Shown here piece after piece: positions 21,409 to 30,035 of a stretch of 34,257 nt of DNA (its first letter is position 1; every line of letters begins with the position of its first letter). Source of the DNA: Candidatus Falkowbacteria bacterium HGW-Falkowbacteria-2 (GTDB lineage: Bacteria; Patescibacteriota; Patescibacteriia; Patescibacteriales; UBA12465); the NCBI GenBank assembly GCA_002841655.1, contig PHAH01000001.1, positions 1 to 34,257 of the forward strand, written 5' to 3'. The notes below the pieces were generated by a model. It made no database searches, was not told the DNA's origin, and saw only the letters and a program-made list of their open reading frames with translations. A program made the translations under genes and the position numbers.

Positions 21409-22941
21409 TTACAGAACGTTTGCAGCCAGCTCAGCGAGCTGACTTCTAACGCTTTGATTTAACGTTTGCACATGCACAATCGGATAATTGCGCATTTTGG
21501 CAATAGCATGAGCTAGCCCCGATGATTCTCTCGAAATTCTCGGGTTATCGATTTGCGATAGGTCGCCAGTAAGGATGACTTTAGTGCCGCTCCCTGCTCT
21601 AGTGATAATCGTTTTGATTTTTGCCCGATTAAGATTTTGTGCCTCTTCAACAATGACAAGTGCTCGCCGTGGGGTAGTTCCCCGGATGTGCTGAATTGAC
21701 TGAAAATAGATTTTTAGATTTTCAAGCAATTTCATCCCTTCATTGCCAACAGTAACAATTCCGTTACCCGGCGATGATTGAGTTGCTGTCTGCTTTCCGT
21801 CTTTTTTCCTATTTGTCGAGCGAGTGTTAATAAGACTAATATTCTGAAATATAGGAACCATCCAGTGAGATGCTTTGTTATTCATATCTCCGGCTTGATA
21901 ACCCATATCTTCATCGGGTGGACCAACAACCGAGCGGACAATAATGATTTGATCATATCTGCCCTGGGCTATGCCCTCAATTCCTGCTAACAAGGCTATC
22001 AGAGTCTTGCCCGTACCAGCTCCGCCTTGCAAGATTACTAAGTCTTTTTTAGGATCAAGAACATAATGCACCGCAATAATCTGCTCCCAATTAGTCGTGC
22101 CTTTTTTTGATAAAGGCTTGATGCCAAGAATATTGAAAGTGTTCTTTAAGAAGATAAGTCTATCACCCTCAGGGACTGCCGCAAATTGAGGTTTCTTATA
22201 CCCGTCCTCTTCAGTGAGTATCAAGACAGCGTCATTTTTAGGTAATTTATCCCTACTCTTAATCAGATAATAACTCTGCTCAGTTTCTTTATCGAACAAG
22301 ATATCAGCAGACTTAATCTTGAATTTCTTCAATTGCATCTGATTTTTAGGTAGCTTCACTTGATCACTTTTATAGGGCTCAACAATCAAACTTGAATCCA
22401 GACCGACTTCCTTTGCAAAGATTTGCATGTTGATGTCGTTAGTAATCAGCTTTATTTTGTCGTAGCCCATATAAGGGCTGTTGGCCAACTTACGGTTTAG
22501 TAAGACATAATTAACCGTGGCTAAAATGCGGTGATCAGCGATTGTCATATCGAGATATTTCAGCTTTCGCTGTTCTTTCTCAATTATTAGATTACCCTTA
22601 TTTGCCGTCTGAAGCGCATGAATAGCTTTTATGGCTCTTTGTGCTTCCTCGCTGGTATCGTACTTTTTTTTTAATCCGTCTAACTCAATTAATACTTGAT
22701 AAGGGATCACCAATAGATTACCTCCTTTCTGTAAGTCTGGAATCGCCCGATCAACTGATTCAATTAGGACATTAGTGTCCACAATAATTACATTTTTCCC
22801 GCGACGGGACTCCACCTCCTTAAATGACAGAGACTGGCCTGGTTTAGCTGACAACTGCACCTGTTTATTGGCTACGACCTTAGTTTTGAGGTTTACCTTC
22901 TTGGGTGGCAATTGTTTTGCCTTCTGCTGATTTTGATACAT
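21409..22941 (-). CDS. PhoH-like ATPase with N-terminal PIN domain
   Basis: 510 residues. Residues 50-175 form a PIN-type nuclease domain: VIIVDTNVLIE (Asp55), DMTIADHRILA (Asp131, Asp136) and LITND (Asp169) supply the acidic metal site. Residues 285-505 are the PhoH ATPase: Walker A GGAGTGKT (306-313), RSVVGPPDEDMGYQAGD, Walker B LVIVEEAQNL, and TGDLSQIDNP, which are PhoH hallmarks. Such PIN-PhoH proteins (PhoH2 group) are RNA helicases or ribonucleases. Expressed from a near-consensus promoter (22990-23019) as a single gene. The full complement of acidic and ATPase residues suggests an active enzyme. Confidence 0.94.
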   Translation of the reverse strand: MYQNQQKAKQLPPKKVNLKTKVVANKQVQLSAKPGQSLSFKEVESRRGKNVIIVDTNVLIESVDRAIPDLQKGGNLLVIPYQVLIELDGLKKKYDTSEEAQRAIKAIHALQTANKGNLIIEKEQRKLKYLDMTIADHRILATVNYVLLNRKLANSPYMGYDKIKLITNDINMQIFAKEVGLDSSLIVEPYKSDQVKLPKNQMQLKKFKIKSADILFDKETEQSYYLIKSRDKLPKNDAVLILTEEDGYKKPQFAAVPEGDRLIFLKNTFNILGIKPLSKKGTTNWEQIIAVHYVLDPKKDLVILQGGAGTGKTLIALLAGIEGIAQGRYDQIIIVRSVVGPPDEDMGYQAGDMNNKASHWMVPIFQNISLINTRSTNRKKDGKQTATQSSPGNGIVTVGNEGMKLLENLKIYFQSIQHIRGTTPRRALVIVEEAQNLNRAKIKTIITRAGSGTKVILTGDLSQIDNPRISRESSGLAHAIAKMRNYPIVHVQTLNQSVRSQLAELAANVL

Positions 22942-22989
22942 TGCTTGGGGGGTATTAGTGGATGTTGTTAATTAACTAGTTGCACTTTA

Positions 22990-23019
22990 ATCTTATTGCA
23001 CTCAACCCTAAACTGTCAA
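22990..23019 (-). promoter_or_regulatory. Promoter of the PhoH-like gene
   Basis: TTGACA at 23019-23014, 18-base spacer, TAAGAT at 22995-22990. Confidence 0.6.
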
Positions 23020-23060
23020 GAAGAAAATCTTATCCACATACAATTGGAAATAAGGCAATA

Positions 23061-23089
23061 TTTACAGGAACCAGATGGTATACTATAAT
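23061..23089 (+). promoter_or_regulatory. Promoter of the 178-aa membrane protein gene
   Basis: TTTACA (23061-23066), 17-base spacer, TATAAT (23084-23089). The predicted start is about 22 bases before the ATG. Confidence 0.62.
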
Positions 23090-23118
23090 ATATTATCGTG
23101 TGACTATAGTACCCTAAA

Positions 23119-23655
23119 ATGAAAAACGCCATGAAAAAGCCCACCAAATTAAGGCTATTTATGGCGATTGCCGGTAGCCTTATCTTTTTGATAATCGCTC
23201 TGCTCAAACTTGAGAATCTAGGAATGATAACAATTCCAGATATTGTGAGCGTCCGCCTTTACCGGCAGGATCAATTCTCCCTCGGGGCTCCTGAGTATTT
23301 CAGTTTGCCTCGTTCCTATTCCAGACTATGGGATATAACCATGCTGCCGATATTTATCGGCTTGCTCCTATGGTCTTGGCGTCATGCTGCCAAAGAGTCT
23401 AACCTCAGAATACTAATATTTGAGGCGCTCATAATCATGATCGCAGCTTACTGCATAACATCAAACATGGTGGCATTAAGCTTTGCACTTGTCTTTGCCA
23501 CTATTAGTGGCTTCATCTTCGGTGACTGGACCGCAATTTTCCTCTCAATCGGAATTGGTTTCGTCGCTGGTATTGTTTCCTTCGGCCTGTTATTCGGCTT
23601 AGTAATAAGTGCTATATCTTTTAGCATCTTCCTAGGACTGAAGCGCATCTTCTAA
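23119..23655 (+). CDS. Multi-pass membrane protein, unknown function
   Basis: 178 residues from ATG 23119; ATG 23131 is an alternative. A basic N-terminus leads to helix 1 (about 12-30). An extracytoplasmic loop with Asp, Arg and Tyr residues (about 40-70) follows, then four further helices (about 73-90, 97-118, 119-140, 145-172). The last 60 residues are Gly, Phe and Ile rich (FGDWTAIFLSIGIGFVAGIVSFGLLFG). It has its own promoter and a bidirectional terminator. No family is recognised. Confidence 0.75.
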   Translation: MKNAMKKPTKLRLFMAIAGSLIFLIIALLKLENLGMITIPDIVSVRLYRQDQFSLGAPEYFSLPRSYSRLWDITMLPIFIGLLLWSWRHAAKESNLRILIFEALIIMIAAYCITSNMVALSFALVFATISGFIFGDWTAIFLSIGIGFVAGIVSFGLLFGLVISAISFSIFLGLKRIF

Positions 23656-23656
23656 A

Positions 23657-23682
23657 AAAGCCCGCTATTTAAAGCGGGCTTT
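23657..23682. terminator. Bidirectional terminator between convergent genes
   Basis: Ten-bp stem AAAGCCCGCT/AGCGGGCTTT with a 6-base loop; T-rich on both strands. Confidence 0.88.
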
Positions 23683-23701
23683 ATTCTTTTCCTAAGACTT
23701 T

Positions 23702-25165
23702 TTAGTTGGAGCTCAGCTTGCCGAGGTCAAGCTCTTCATCCATTCTTATCTGACTAACAAATTCAGGCATATGGCTCACCATAATAATGGCGCCCTCGAA
23801 TTCGTTAATGGCTTTCGCAATAATAGGGATATGACGGAAGTTAATATGGTTTGTCGGTTCATCAAGAATGAGTAGACCTGGCTTCATTAATGCTAGGCGA
23901 GCAAAGGCCAACAATCCTTTCTGCCCTTCTGACAAAGCGGCAACCGGCAGCGCTAAAACCTCGCCAGTTAACAAAAACCCGGCAGCAGTTGAACGCAGCT
24001 CCTGTTCGCCTAAGCCATCCATTAAATCGGCCTCTAATACTTTATAGGCCGTTTTTTCAAATGGCAGGTTCGCAAAGTCTTGACTGTAGTAACCGACTTT
24101 TACTTTCGGGTTTATCGTTAATCCTTCCTGCGTACCGGCGACAAGCGCACGTAATAACGTGCTTTTGCCAATACCGTTAGGACCAGTTACCAGCAGACGG
24201 GTGCGACGGGTCATCACCTTATTGGCCTCAACCAATATCGGTTCATGCTTCTTAATAACACGCACCTTATCAAGACGTACAATTTCGCCAACTAAATCTT
24301 CTTGTTCTTTTATTTCAAAATCTCTAATCGTCTTATCCTCACGGCGAACATCAACCATATTTTCTTCCAGCTCTTCCGTTTCTTCTTTCATCTTTTGAGC
24401 CAACTTACGCATCTTGCCACCCTTATGGGCAAAGAAGTTCACCTTCTCTTTGCGGTCAATAATCTTCTTTTCGAGCTGCGCATTCTTCTTGATTTCACGC
24501 TCAACCCGCCTACTAATTTCTTCCACCACGGAATAATAGTCACCAACATACATTTCGGTCTGATGGGTAAAGACATCAAGATAGATAACACCTTCGGTGA
24601 AACAGTTTAAGAAATCTGCATCATGAGAGATAACAATCACCGTCTTCTCATACATAATTAAGAAACTAAGCAAATGATCAATTCCCTCTTTATCTAAATT
24701 ATTCGTTGGTTCGTCGAGCAAGAGAATGTCGGGGTCCTGAATGAGAGCGTAGGCTAAAAGTATACGGGCCTGTTGTCCACCGGAAAGCTCACCGACGATG
24801 CGATCAAAGGGGGCCTCAAGATTCACGGCTTCCATCACTTTGCTAATGCGGCTACGCAGATTGGCTGGTTTCTCTTTAAAAGCAGACGCAAAATAATCTT
24901 CGAGGGTAAGGGTTAGGTGCTCACGAGCCATTGTCTGATTGGCGGCACCGATACTAGGATTATTGGTTGTCGAAATCTTGCCACTCTTAGGAGCAGTTTC
25001 GCCTTTGATAAGAGAAAAGATGGTACTTTTGCCAGCTCCATTCTGACCCATCAGGGTAATTTTTGAGCCCCGGCGTACGCTAAAGCTGGCCTCTTTGAGG
25101 ACCGGTTTCTTCGCGAGATACTCGAATGTTACCTCATCAAATCTTAAAATCACTTCTTCTGCCAT
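23702..25165 (-). CDS. ABC-F family ATPase (ribosome-associated type)
   Basis: 487 residues, two ABC domains without membrane helices. Domain 1: Walker A GQNGAGKST (40-48), signature LSGGQQ, Walker B LLLDEPTNN, HD switch VISHD. A charged helical linker (about 220-275) carries KKIIDRKEKVNFFAHKGGKM. Domain 2: Walker A GPNGIGKST, degenerate signature LSEGQKG, Walker B LILDEPTNH, and VSHM in place of the usual switch His-Asp. ABC-F proteins bind the ribosomal E site and relieve stalling or give antibiotic protection. It is shorter than most (about 530-640). The exact subfamily (EttA, Uup or other) is not decided. Confidence 0.94.
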   Translation of the reverse strand: MAEEVILRFDEVTFEYLAKKPVLKEASFSVRRGSKITLMGQNGAGKSTIFSLIKGETAPKSGKISTTNNPSIGAANQTMAREHLTLTLEDYFASAFKEKPANLRSRISKVMEAVNLEAPFDRIVGELSGGQQARILLAYALIQDPDILLLDEPTNNLDKEGIDHLLSFLIMYEKTVIVISHDADFLNCFTEGVIYLDVFTHQTEMYVGDYYSVVEEISRRVEREIKKNAQLEKKIIDRKEKVNFFAHKGGKMRKLAQKMKEETEELEENMVDVRREDKTIRDFEIKEQEDLVGEIVRLDKVRVIKKHEPILVEANKVMTRRTRLLVTGPNGIGKSTLLRALVAGTQEGLTINPKVKVGYYSQDFANLPFEKTAYKVLEADLMDGLGEQELRSTAAGFLLTGEVLALPVAALSEGQKGLLAFARLALMKPGLLILDEPTNHINFRHIPIIAKAINEFEGAIIMVSHMPEFVSQIRMDEELDLGKLSSN

Positions 25166-25242
25166 AACTTATTTAATAATACTTAATAATTTCTCCCATA
25201 GGATAACAAAGTTCTTTAAAAAAAGCCAGTCTCATATCAAAA

Positions 25243-25266
25243 GAAGCGGCCAACAACAACCGCTTC
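25243..25266 (-). terminator. Terminator of the DUF378 gene
   Basis: Seven-bp stem GAAGCGG/CCGCTTC with a 10-base loop, followed by TTTTGATATG on the minus strand. Confidence 0.75.
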
Positions 25267-25296
25267 CCCTTGATGACTACCCCTAGCCAAATTTTC

Positions 25297-25494
25297 TTAT
25301 GTTCGTGATGATCTCGGCGCATCAGCGGCCACCAAGATGGCGCTTAATCCGACGAGGACATAGATGACACGTGTCGCAATGGTCATGCCACCGAAGATAG
25401 CGGCAACTAGATCAAAGCTGAATAATCCCACGAGCCCCCAGTTTAGGCCGCCGATCACGAGCAGCACTAAGGCGATACTGTTTAGCGTTTTCAT
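25297..25494 (-). CDS. DUF378 family small membrane protein
   Basis: 65 residues, matching the DUF378 pattern: MKTLNSIALVLLVIGGLNWGLVGLF (helix 1 with the G-G-L-N-W-G motif), FDLVAAIFGG, then RVIYVLVGLSAI (helix 2). The short basic tail ends RSSRT. Members of this family are small two-helix membrane proteins of unknown function, widespread in bacteria. Its leader contains a strong GC-rich hairpin (25561-25589) and it has its own terminator. Confidence 0.92.
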   Translation of the reverse strand: MKTLNSIALVLLVIGGLNWGLVGLFSFDLVAAIFGGMTIATRVIYVLVGLSAILVAADAPRSSRT

Positions 25495-25560
25495 AGATTT
25501 TTGGCCGGCTTTATTTAGAAGCTCGGCGATTAATTATATGTAAATTAGCTAATTGGTCGC

Positions 25561-25589
25561 GGATCGTCGTCCCAGGTCGGACGCGATCC
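25561..25589 (-). promoter_or_regulatory. GC-rich hairpin in the DUF378 gene leader
   Basis: GGATCG (25561-25566) pairs with CGATCC (25584-25589), and CGTCC (25568-25572) with GGACG (25579-25583), with one bulged base and a 6-base loop. It lies 67 bases before the ATG on the minus strand. Confidence 0.5.
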
Positions 25590-25600
25590 AATTAAAAAAA

Positions 25601-25623
25601 GGCGCCCGCTTTAGCGTTGCGCC
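25601..25623 (-). terminator. Terminator overlapping the end of the YceI gene
   Basis: GGCGC/GCGCC with inner CGCT/AGCG pairs, followed by seven T residues on the minus strand. The stem includes the stop codon of the YceI-like gene. Confidence 0.82.
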
Positions 25624-26267
25624 GAAATGTCTACTATTAACTGTATTTCATCCTTAATTATCGCATCCCCTAAATCCTTGAAAAACTTATTCGAGGCGTA
25701 TGTCACATCCCAGTTTGTTCGGTCAATCATGAGACTGGTTATGGCTCTAAGCTCGCCGTCAATTTCTCCTAGATATGCATCAAATTCAATTGGATTCGTT
25801 TTATCTTTCACCGTCAAATCGCCCACTATTCGATATAGCCCTTCACTGGTTTCGCCAACAGAGGTAATTACCAGCTTCGCTTCGGGATATTGTTCAACCG
25901 CAAAGAAATCCTTGCTCTTCAAATGATTCTCCAACATCTCAATATTATCATCCGTTTCGATGGTGCGCATGTCAGCTATGAATTCGCCGCTACTTAAACG
26001 CCCGTCAGTTATCTCTAGTCGACCGCTGTTAAAGCGAACCGTGCCATCATGAGCACTGCCGATTAACTTCTCTCCATGCCAAACAATCACTGACGAAGTC
26101 GTATTCATAAAATACGTACCGTCCGCCGGCATCACGGCGCCTTCCAGCTCCGTCGCCGGCAAGGCGCCATTATCTGGAGACTGATAATTGGTATTGCGCC
26201 CGGTAGTGCAAGCACCCAAAGATATCAGTCCAACTCCCAATATTATTATAACGAGATATTGTCTCAT
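25611..26267 (-). CDS. YceI-like lipoprotein
   Basis: 218 residues from ATG 26267 (MRQYLVIIILGV). A lipobox LGAC with Cys20 marks a lipoprotein signal peptide. A short Asn/Pro-rich spacer leads to a YceI domain (about 48-215). Features are SSVIVWHGEK, RFNSGRLEITDGRLSSGEFIADMRTI, KSKDFFAVEQYPEAKLVITSV, YRIVGDLTVKDKTNPIEFDA and LMIDRTNWDVTYASNKFF, which are strands of the YceI lipocalin-like barrel. YceI proteins bind isoprenoid-type lipids and some are acid or stress induced. Its promoter overlaps that of the divergent HxlR gene, suggesting shared control. Confidence 0.94.
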   Translation of the reverse strand: MRQYLVIIILGVGLISLGACTTGRNTNYQSPDNGALPATELEGAVMPADGTYFMNTTSSVIVWHGEKLIGSAHDGTVRFNSGRLEITDGRLSSGEFIADMRTIETDDNIEMLENHLKSKDFFAVEQYPEAKLVITSVGETSEGLYRIVGDLTVKDKTNPIEFDAYLGEIDGELRAITSLMIDRTNWDVTYASNKFFKDLGDAIIKDEIQLIVDISAQR

Positions 26268-26289
26268 ACGAGCATCGAAATTATTAAGC

Positions 26290-26312
26290 CCGTATATTAT
26301 AGCATCATACGG
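26290..26312. promoter_or_regulatory. Inverted repeat CCGTAT-N11-ATACGG, candidate HxlR operator
   Basis: Perfect 6-base arms at 26290-26295 and 26307-26312. It covers the -10 box of the YceI promoter (26296-26301) and ends 4 bases before the -35 of the HxlR promoter. Confidence 0.5.
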
Positions 26313-26324
26313 ATATTGACGCAA
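26296..26324 (-). promoter_or_regulatory. Promoter of the YceI-like gene
   Basis: TTGCGT at 26324-26319, 17-base spacer, TATAAT at 26301-26296. It shares bases 26319-26321 with the divergent -35 box. Confidence 0.65.
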
Positions 26325-26345
26325 GTATGCTCTATAAGGTATAAT
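26316..26345 (+). promoter_or_regulatory. Promoter of the HxlR-oxidoreductase operon
   Basis: TTGACG (26316-26321), 18-base spacer, TATAAT (26340-26345). Confidence 0.68.
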
Positions 26346-26374
26346 ACAGTAATTAAAGTAACTATTAGAATTAT

Positions 26375-26725
26375 ATGGACAAGATGAACAAATTCAAGTG
26401 CCACGGCGCTGTCCAGTCCACCCTTGCCGCTATTGGCGGTAAGTGGAAAATTCTCATTCTCTGGCATCTCCTCGAAAAAAAGATGCGCTTCAACGAGTTG
26501 CAAAAAAGCCTTAAAACCATCTCTCAAAAGATGTTGGCTAATGAACTGCGCTCCTTGGAAGCTAATGGCCTCGTGCATCGTGAGGTCTTCCGACAGGTAC
26601 CGCCAAAGGTGGAGTACTGGGCGACGACATATGGCGAAACCTTGAAGCCACTGCTAACGGCGATGGCTGACTGGGGCTACGCTCATAAGACTAAGAAGCC
26701 GAAAATGAGAAAGGCCTTAAAATAA
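26375..26725 (+). CDS. HxlR family winged-helix transcription regulator
   Basis: 116 residues. HxlR landmarks in order: Cys9 at the N-terminus (FKCHGAVQSTL), the IGGKWKILILWHL helix, MRFNELQKSLKTISQKMLANELRSLEANGL (HTH with the recognition helix), then the wing VHREVFRQVPPKVEYWATTYG and the TLKPLLTAMADWG dimerisation helix. Members with an N-terminal Cys (for example YodB and QorR) sense quinones and other electrophiles by that Cys. It is followed by a flavodoxin-like oxidoreductase 9 bases later and divergent from YceI, so it likely controls both. Translation may start at Met1 or Met4. Confidence 0.93.
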   Translation: MDKMNKFKCHGAVQSTLAAIGGKWKILILWHLLEKKMRFNELQKSLKTISQKMLANELRSLEANGLVHREVFRQVPPKVEYWATTYGETLKPLLTAMADWGYAHKTKKPKMRKALK

Positions 26726-26734
26726 TACGACCCT

Positions 26735-27307
26735 ATGTCAAAATACTTAATCATCTATGCCAACCCGCGGCATGAGGGCCATTCAGGCTATCTCTTGCAA
26801 CAAGTTGAAAGCCGTTTAGCGGCACGTGGCGCCGATTTTGAGGTCATCGATCTCTATCGCATCGGTTATGACCCTATTCTAAAACCAACTGAATTATATA
26901 GTGCCCCTAATCGCGTAATTGATCCGCAAAATATTGAGTTTCAAAAAAAGATAAAGGCCGCTACCTCCCTGCTCTTTATTTATCCGACTTGGTGGCAAGC
27001 GCCACCGGCTATTTTGAAAGGATTCATTGATCGTGTCTTCACTAGTGGCTTCGCCTTCACCTACGTCAACGGCCTGCCTATTGGCCTACTCAAAGACAAG
27101 AAAGCGGCTGCCTTCACTACCAGCGGTAGCCCCGCCTTCTTCCACTTCATTACCGGCAATCCCGCTCTTAAAGTTCTACTCAAATACACGTTAGCCTTCT
27201 GCGGAATGCGGACTAAGGGCTTCTCCCTAGGACGCGCCCTCCATCTTAACGAAAACGGCCATGAGCTTGAACTGACGGCTGACCGCATCGTTGAATATAT
27301 AATGTAA
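26735..27307 (+). CDS. NAD(P)H:quinone oxidoreductase / flavodoxin-like protein
   Basis: 190 residues. Flavodoxin-like fold of the NQO1/MdaB/KefF group: N-terminal YLIIYANPRHEGHSGYLL (FMN-phosphate loop), VIDLYRIGYDPIL, LLFIYPTWWQAPPAILKGFIDRVF (the W-W-x-x-P-A-x-L-K-G-x-I-D-R-V box), AFTYVNGLPIGLL and KKAAAFTTSGSP. It should use FMN or FAD to reduce quinones or similar electrophiles by two electrons. The operon arrangement with an HxlR regulator carrying a conserved N-terminal Cys matches YodB-azoreductase and QorR-QorA pairs. Closed by a good terminator. Confidence 0.93.
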   Translation: MSKYLIIYANPRHEGHSGYLLQQVESRLAARGADFEVIDLYRIGYDPILKPTELYSAPNRVIDPQNIEFQKKIKAATSLLFIYPTWWQAPPAILKGFIDRVFTSGFAFTYVNGLPIGLLKDKKAAAFTTSGSPAFFHFITGNPALKVLLKYTLAFCGMRTKGFSLGRALHLNENGHELELTADRIVEYIM

Positions 27308-27320
27308 GCTTTATATAAAA

Positions 27321-27341
27321 ACAGACCCTTCCTGGGTCTGT
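27321..27341. terminator. Bidirectional terminator
   Basis: Eight-bp stem ACAGACCC/GGGTCTGT with a 5-base loop; T-runs on both strands. Shared by the oxidoreductase and the P-type ATPase genes. Confidence 0.85.
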
Positions 27342-27375
27342 TTTTTATTGTATTCTCTATATTATTCTCTCCAAT

Positions 27376-29937
27376 CTATTTCACACTAACCAGTGGTTGA
27401 AGCAAAATATCAGCATCCTTCTTTTTATTTGAGCGGTAGTATATTAGCTTGAATGCTTCAGTGCTAGCCAGATAGAGGGCGCAGATGCCGAGTATCCAGA
27501 CAATGTATATCGGCTTAGGCGCGACGAAATGGAAGTATTTAGCACCAAAGGCTGTGAACGGGATGATGACAGCCAAAGCCGCCGCGGGCAAGGTAAGCCA
27601 AAGCAGAGCTTTACCTGGACGGCGAGCGAAGAGGAAGAAACGACGACTCCGAATAGAGAAGATGAAGACTAGTTCTGTTAGAACACTAGCGATGAACCAG
27701 TTTGTCTGCAATATCGACGGCGAGATACGACTGAAGATAGCAAAAGACATGAAGTCAAAGATGGTGCTAATAACACCTAAAGCTAAGGCGGCAATAATTA
27801 TTTCCCTGGTATCGTAGCGCTTCGGTGTTTTTAGCTCCTCATCATCCACCCTGTCACCCGCAATAGCAATCATGGGAAAGTCGGAAAGAAGATTGAGAAG
27901 CAAGATTTGTAAGGGCAACATTGGGAGATATGGAATTAGCAGAGAGGCAATCGCCACAGCATAGAAGTTGCCAAAATTCGAAGCCAGCGTAGCTTTAATA
28001 TACTTAATACTATTAGCAAATATCGCTCGGCCCTCGCGAATACCATCGATAATAATATTTAAATCGTTTTCAAGCAAAATAATATCAGCAGCTTCGCGGG
28101 CAATGTCAGATGCATTATCAACCGCCAAAGAAACCCCGGCTGCTTTCAGTGCCGGCGCATCATTAATACCATCTCCCAGATACCCGACACTATACTTCTC
28201 TTGCAGTCGTTTAATTATTTCATGCTTCTCGTCGGGTGCGACCCGAGCGAAGATGTTATATTGCTCTAGTGCCTTATCCTTTTCCTCGTCGCTTAAAGTT
28301 GAAAATACCGAAGCGAGCATCACCTCGCTTGGACGCGCACAAAGGCCAACTTCTACGCCCACTGCGCCAGCCACCTCCGCACTATCACCGGTAATAATCT
28401 TAATCTTTATCCCTAGTTCTGCCGCATGAGCTACCGCCGATATTGTACTCGCTTTTACTGGATCAGAAAAAGAGATAAGTCCTATGAAGTTCATTTTTTT
28501 CTCTTGCTCCCGGAAGCGACTCCCAAAATCGTCAAAATGTAATTTACTTATTCTTTTAGAGGCGACAGCTAATACACGCCTGCCCAAAGCGCCCTGCTTA
28601 CGCGCCCAGTCTTCAATCTTCTTAGTATCAGCGACAGTACACATTGGTAATATCACTTCCAATGCTCCACGTACGACGAATACCGCCTTCTTATCCTTCT
28701 CCGCTAATACATTATTACGCAGAAACTTCGGATCAAAGGGTGATTCAAATAACACCTTGTAATCACTTAACCAATTTTGCCCACTCTTGCCCGCCGCCAA
28801 GCGAATCGCCTGATCGAAAGGGTCGTCGTTTTCCACATCGGGTCCAGAAGCTAATAGGCTAAGAAGTAGCGTCTCTTCCTCGCCTTGCGGCGTCAAAGCA
28901 AAGCGATCAGCGACTCTCAACTTGTTTTCAGTGAGCGTGCCCGTCTTATCAGAACAAAGGATTTCAATATTACCCAGATCCTCAACCGCCGACAAGCGTT
29001 TCACAACAACTTTACGCTTAGCTAAATTCGCCGCTCCTTTTGAAAATGAAAAGGTCATTACCAACGGTAAAGCTTCGGGGATAACACCAATGGCAAGAGC
29101 GATACCGAATAATAATAGTTCGGTCCAGTTGAGACTACCGCCCTTAATAACAAAGTTTAATAGCAAAATAAAAGCGAGTGTCACCAACACCAACTTCATG
29201 ATAAAGGAGGAAAACTTGCTAATCCCCACCTGAAAATTACTTATCCTTTTGGTTGAGGACGTAAGACTCGCTATCCGCCCGAATTCTGTATGCTTGCCGG
29301 TAACAGTCACCATCGCCAAGGCCCGACCCGAAACAACAGCGGTCCCTGCAAACACCATATTACTCGCTGCCGAAATATTCTTGTCAGCTGACGGTAAACG
29401 CTCGGCTTGCTTATATACCGCTTCTGATTCCCCGGTTAAGGCTGATTCGTCCACACTAAAATTATGAACCGAAAGGATTCGGGCATCCGCCCCAATCTTA
29501 TCGCCAGTTTCAAGCACGACAACATCGCCAGAGACTAGCTCATCCATTGGAATATTCTGCTCCCGCCCACTGCGTATCACTTTCGAGCGCCAAGAGATGA
29601 GTTTTGAAAGCATGCCGGCTGTTTTTTCTGACCGATATTCTTGAAAAAAGCCAAGCGCGGTATTGATAGCGATAAAGAGGAAAATCATTATCCCTTCAGA
29701 GTAATTAGTAAGGGCGGCTGACAAAATGGCTGCCGCGAGCAACATATAGATGAAGGGGGACTTAAGCTGCCTGATCATAATCTGCCAGGCGCTAGCACGC
29801 GACACGCTAATAATATTGCGGCCCCCAGTTTGCAATCTATTCTGAGCATCTTCGGTACTAAGTCCAGTTTCACAGCTACTAGCTTTTTGCTTACACAAAT
29901 CTAACACATCTAGGGTCGCGTATTCTTGCCATGCCAT
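27376..29937 (-). CDS. P-type ATPase, magnesium-transport-like (P3B / MgtA-related)
   Basis: 853 residues. Actuator TGES (168-171). Phosphorylation site SDKTGTLT with Asp330. Hinge VGYLGDGINDAPALKAAGVSLAV, and an N-domain with a FVVRGALE stretch. The membrane motif VIPEALP (285-291) resembles the PEMLP of MgtA rather than the PEGLP of calcium pumps. The C-terminal LASNFGNFYAVAIASLLIP, LPMLPLQILLLNLLSDFPMIAIAGD and TPKRYD are close to MgtA/MgtB. It probably moves magnesium; other divalent ions cannot be excluded. The key residues are intact. Transcribed alone. Confidence 0.9.
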   Translation of the reverse strand: MAWQEYATLDVLDLCKQKASSCETGLSTEDAQNRLQTGGRNIISVSRASAWQIMIRQLKSPFIYMLLAAAILSAALTNYSEGIMIFLFIAINTALGFFQEYRSEKTAGMLSKLISWRSKVIRSGREQNIPMDELVSGDVVVLETGDKIGADARILSVHNFSVDESALTGESEAVYKQAERLPSADKNISAASNMVFAGTAVVSGRALAMVTVTGKHTEFGRIASLTSSTKRISNFQVGISKFSSFIMKLVLVTLAFILLLNFVIKGGSLNWTELLLFGIALAIGVIPEALPLVMTFSFSKGAANLAKRKVVVKRLSAVEDLGNIEILCSDKTGTLTENKLRVADRFALTPQGEEETLLLSLLASGPDVENDDPFDQAIRLAAGKSGQNWLSDYKVLFESPFDPKFLRNNVLAEKDKKAVFVVRGALEVILPMCTVADTKKIEDWARKQGALGRRVLAVASKRISKLHFDDFGSRFREQEKKMNFIGLISFSDPVKASTISAVAHAAELGIKIKIITGDSAEVAGAVGVEVGLCARPSEVMLASVFSTLSDEEKDKALEQYNIFARVAPDEKHEIIKRLQEKYSVGYLGDGINDAPALKAAGVSLAVDNASDIAREAADIILLENDLNIIIDGIREGRAIFANSIKYIKATLASNFGNFYAVAIASLLIPYLPMLPLQILLLNLLSDFPMIAIAGDRVDDEELKTPKRYDTREIIIAALALGVISTIFDFMSFAIFSRISPSILQTNWFIASVLTELVFIFSIRSRRFFLFARRPGKALLWLTLPAAALAVIIPFTAFGAKYFHFVAPKPIYIVWILGICALYLASTEAFKLIYYRSNKKKDADILLQPLVSVK

Positions 29938-29999
29938 AATTTTAGTTTAATAATATACCTTTATATTACCGTGTTTAAATCTTCTTGGCAAAACAAAAA

Positions 30000-30022
30000 C
30001 GCCCCGTCTAAATGGCGGGGCG
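30000..30022 (-). terminator. Terminator of the SIMPL gene
   Basis: Seven-bp GC-only stem CGCCCCG/CGGGGCG with a 9-base loop, followed by TTTTTGTTTTG on the minus strand. Confidence 0.85.
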
Positions 30023-30035
30023 CTTATTATATTTT

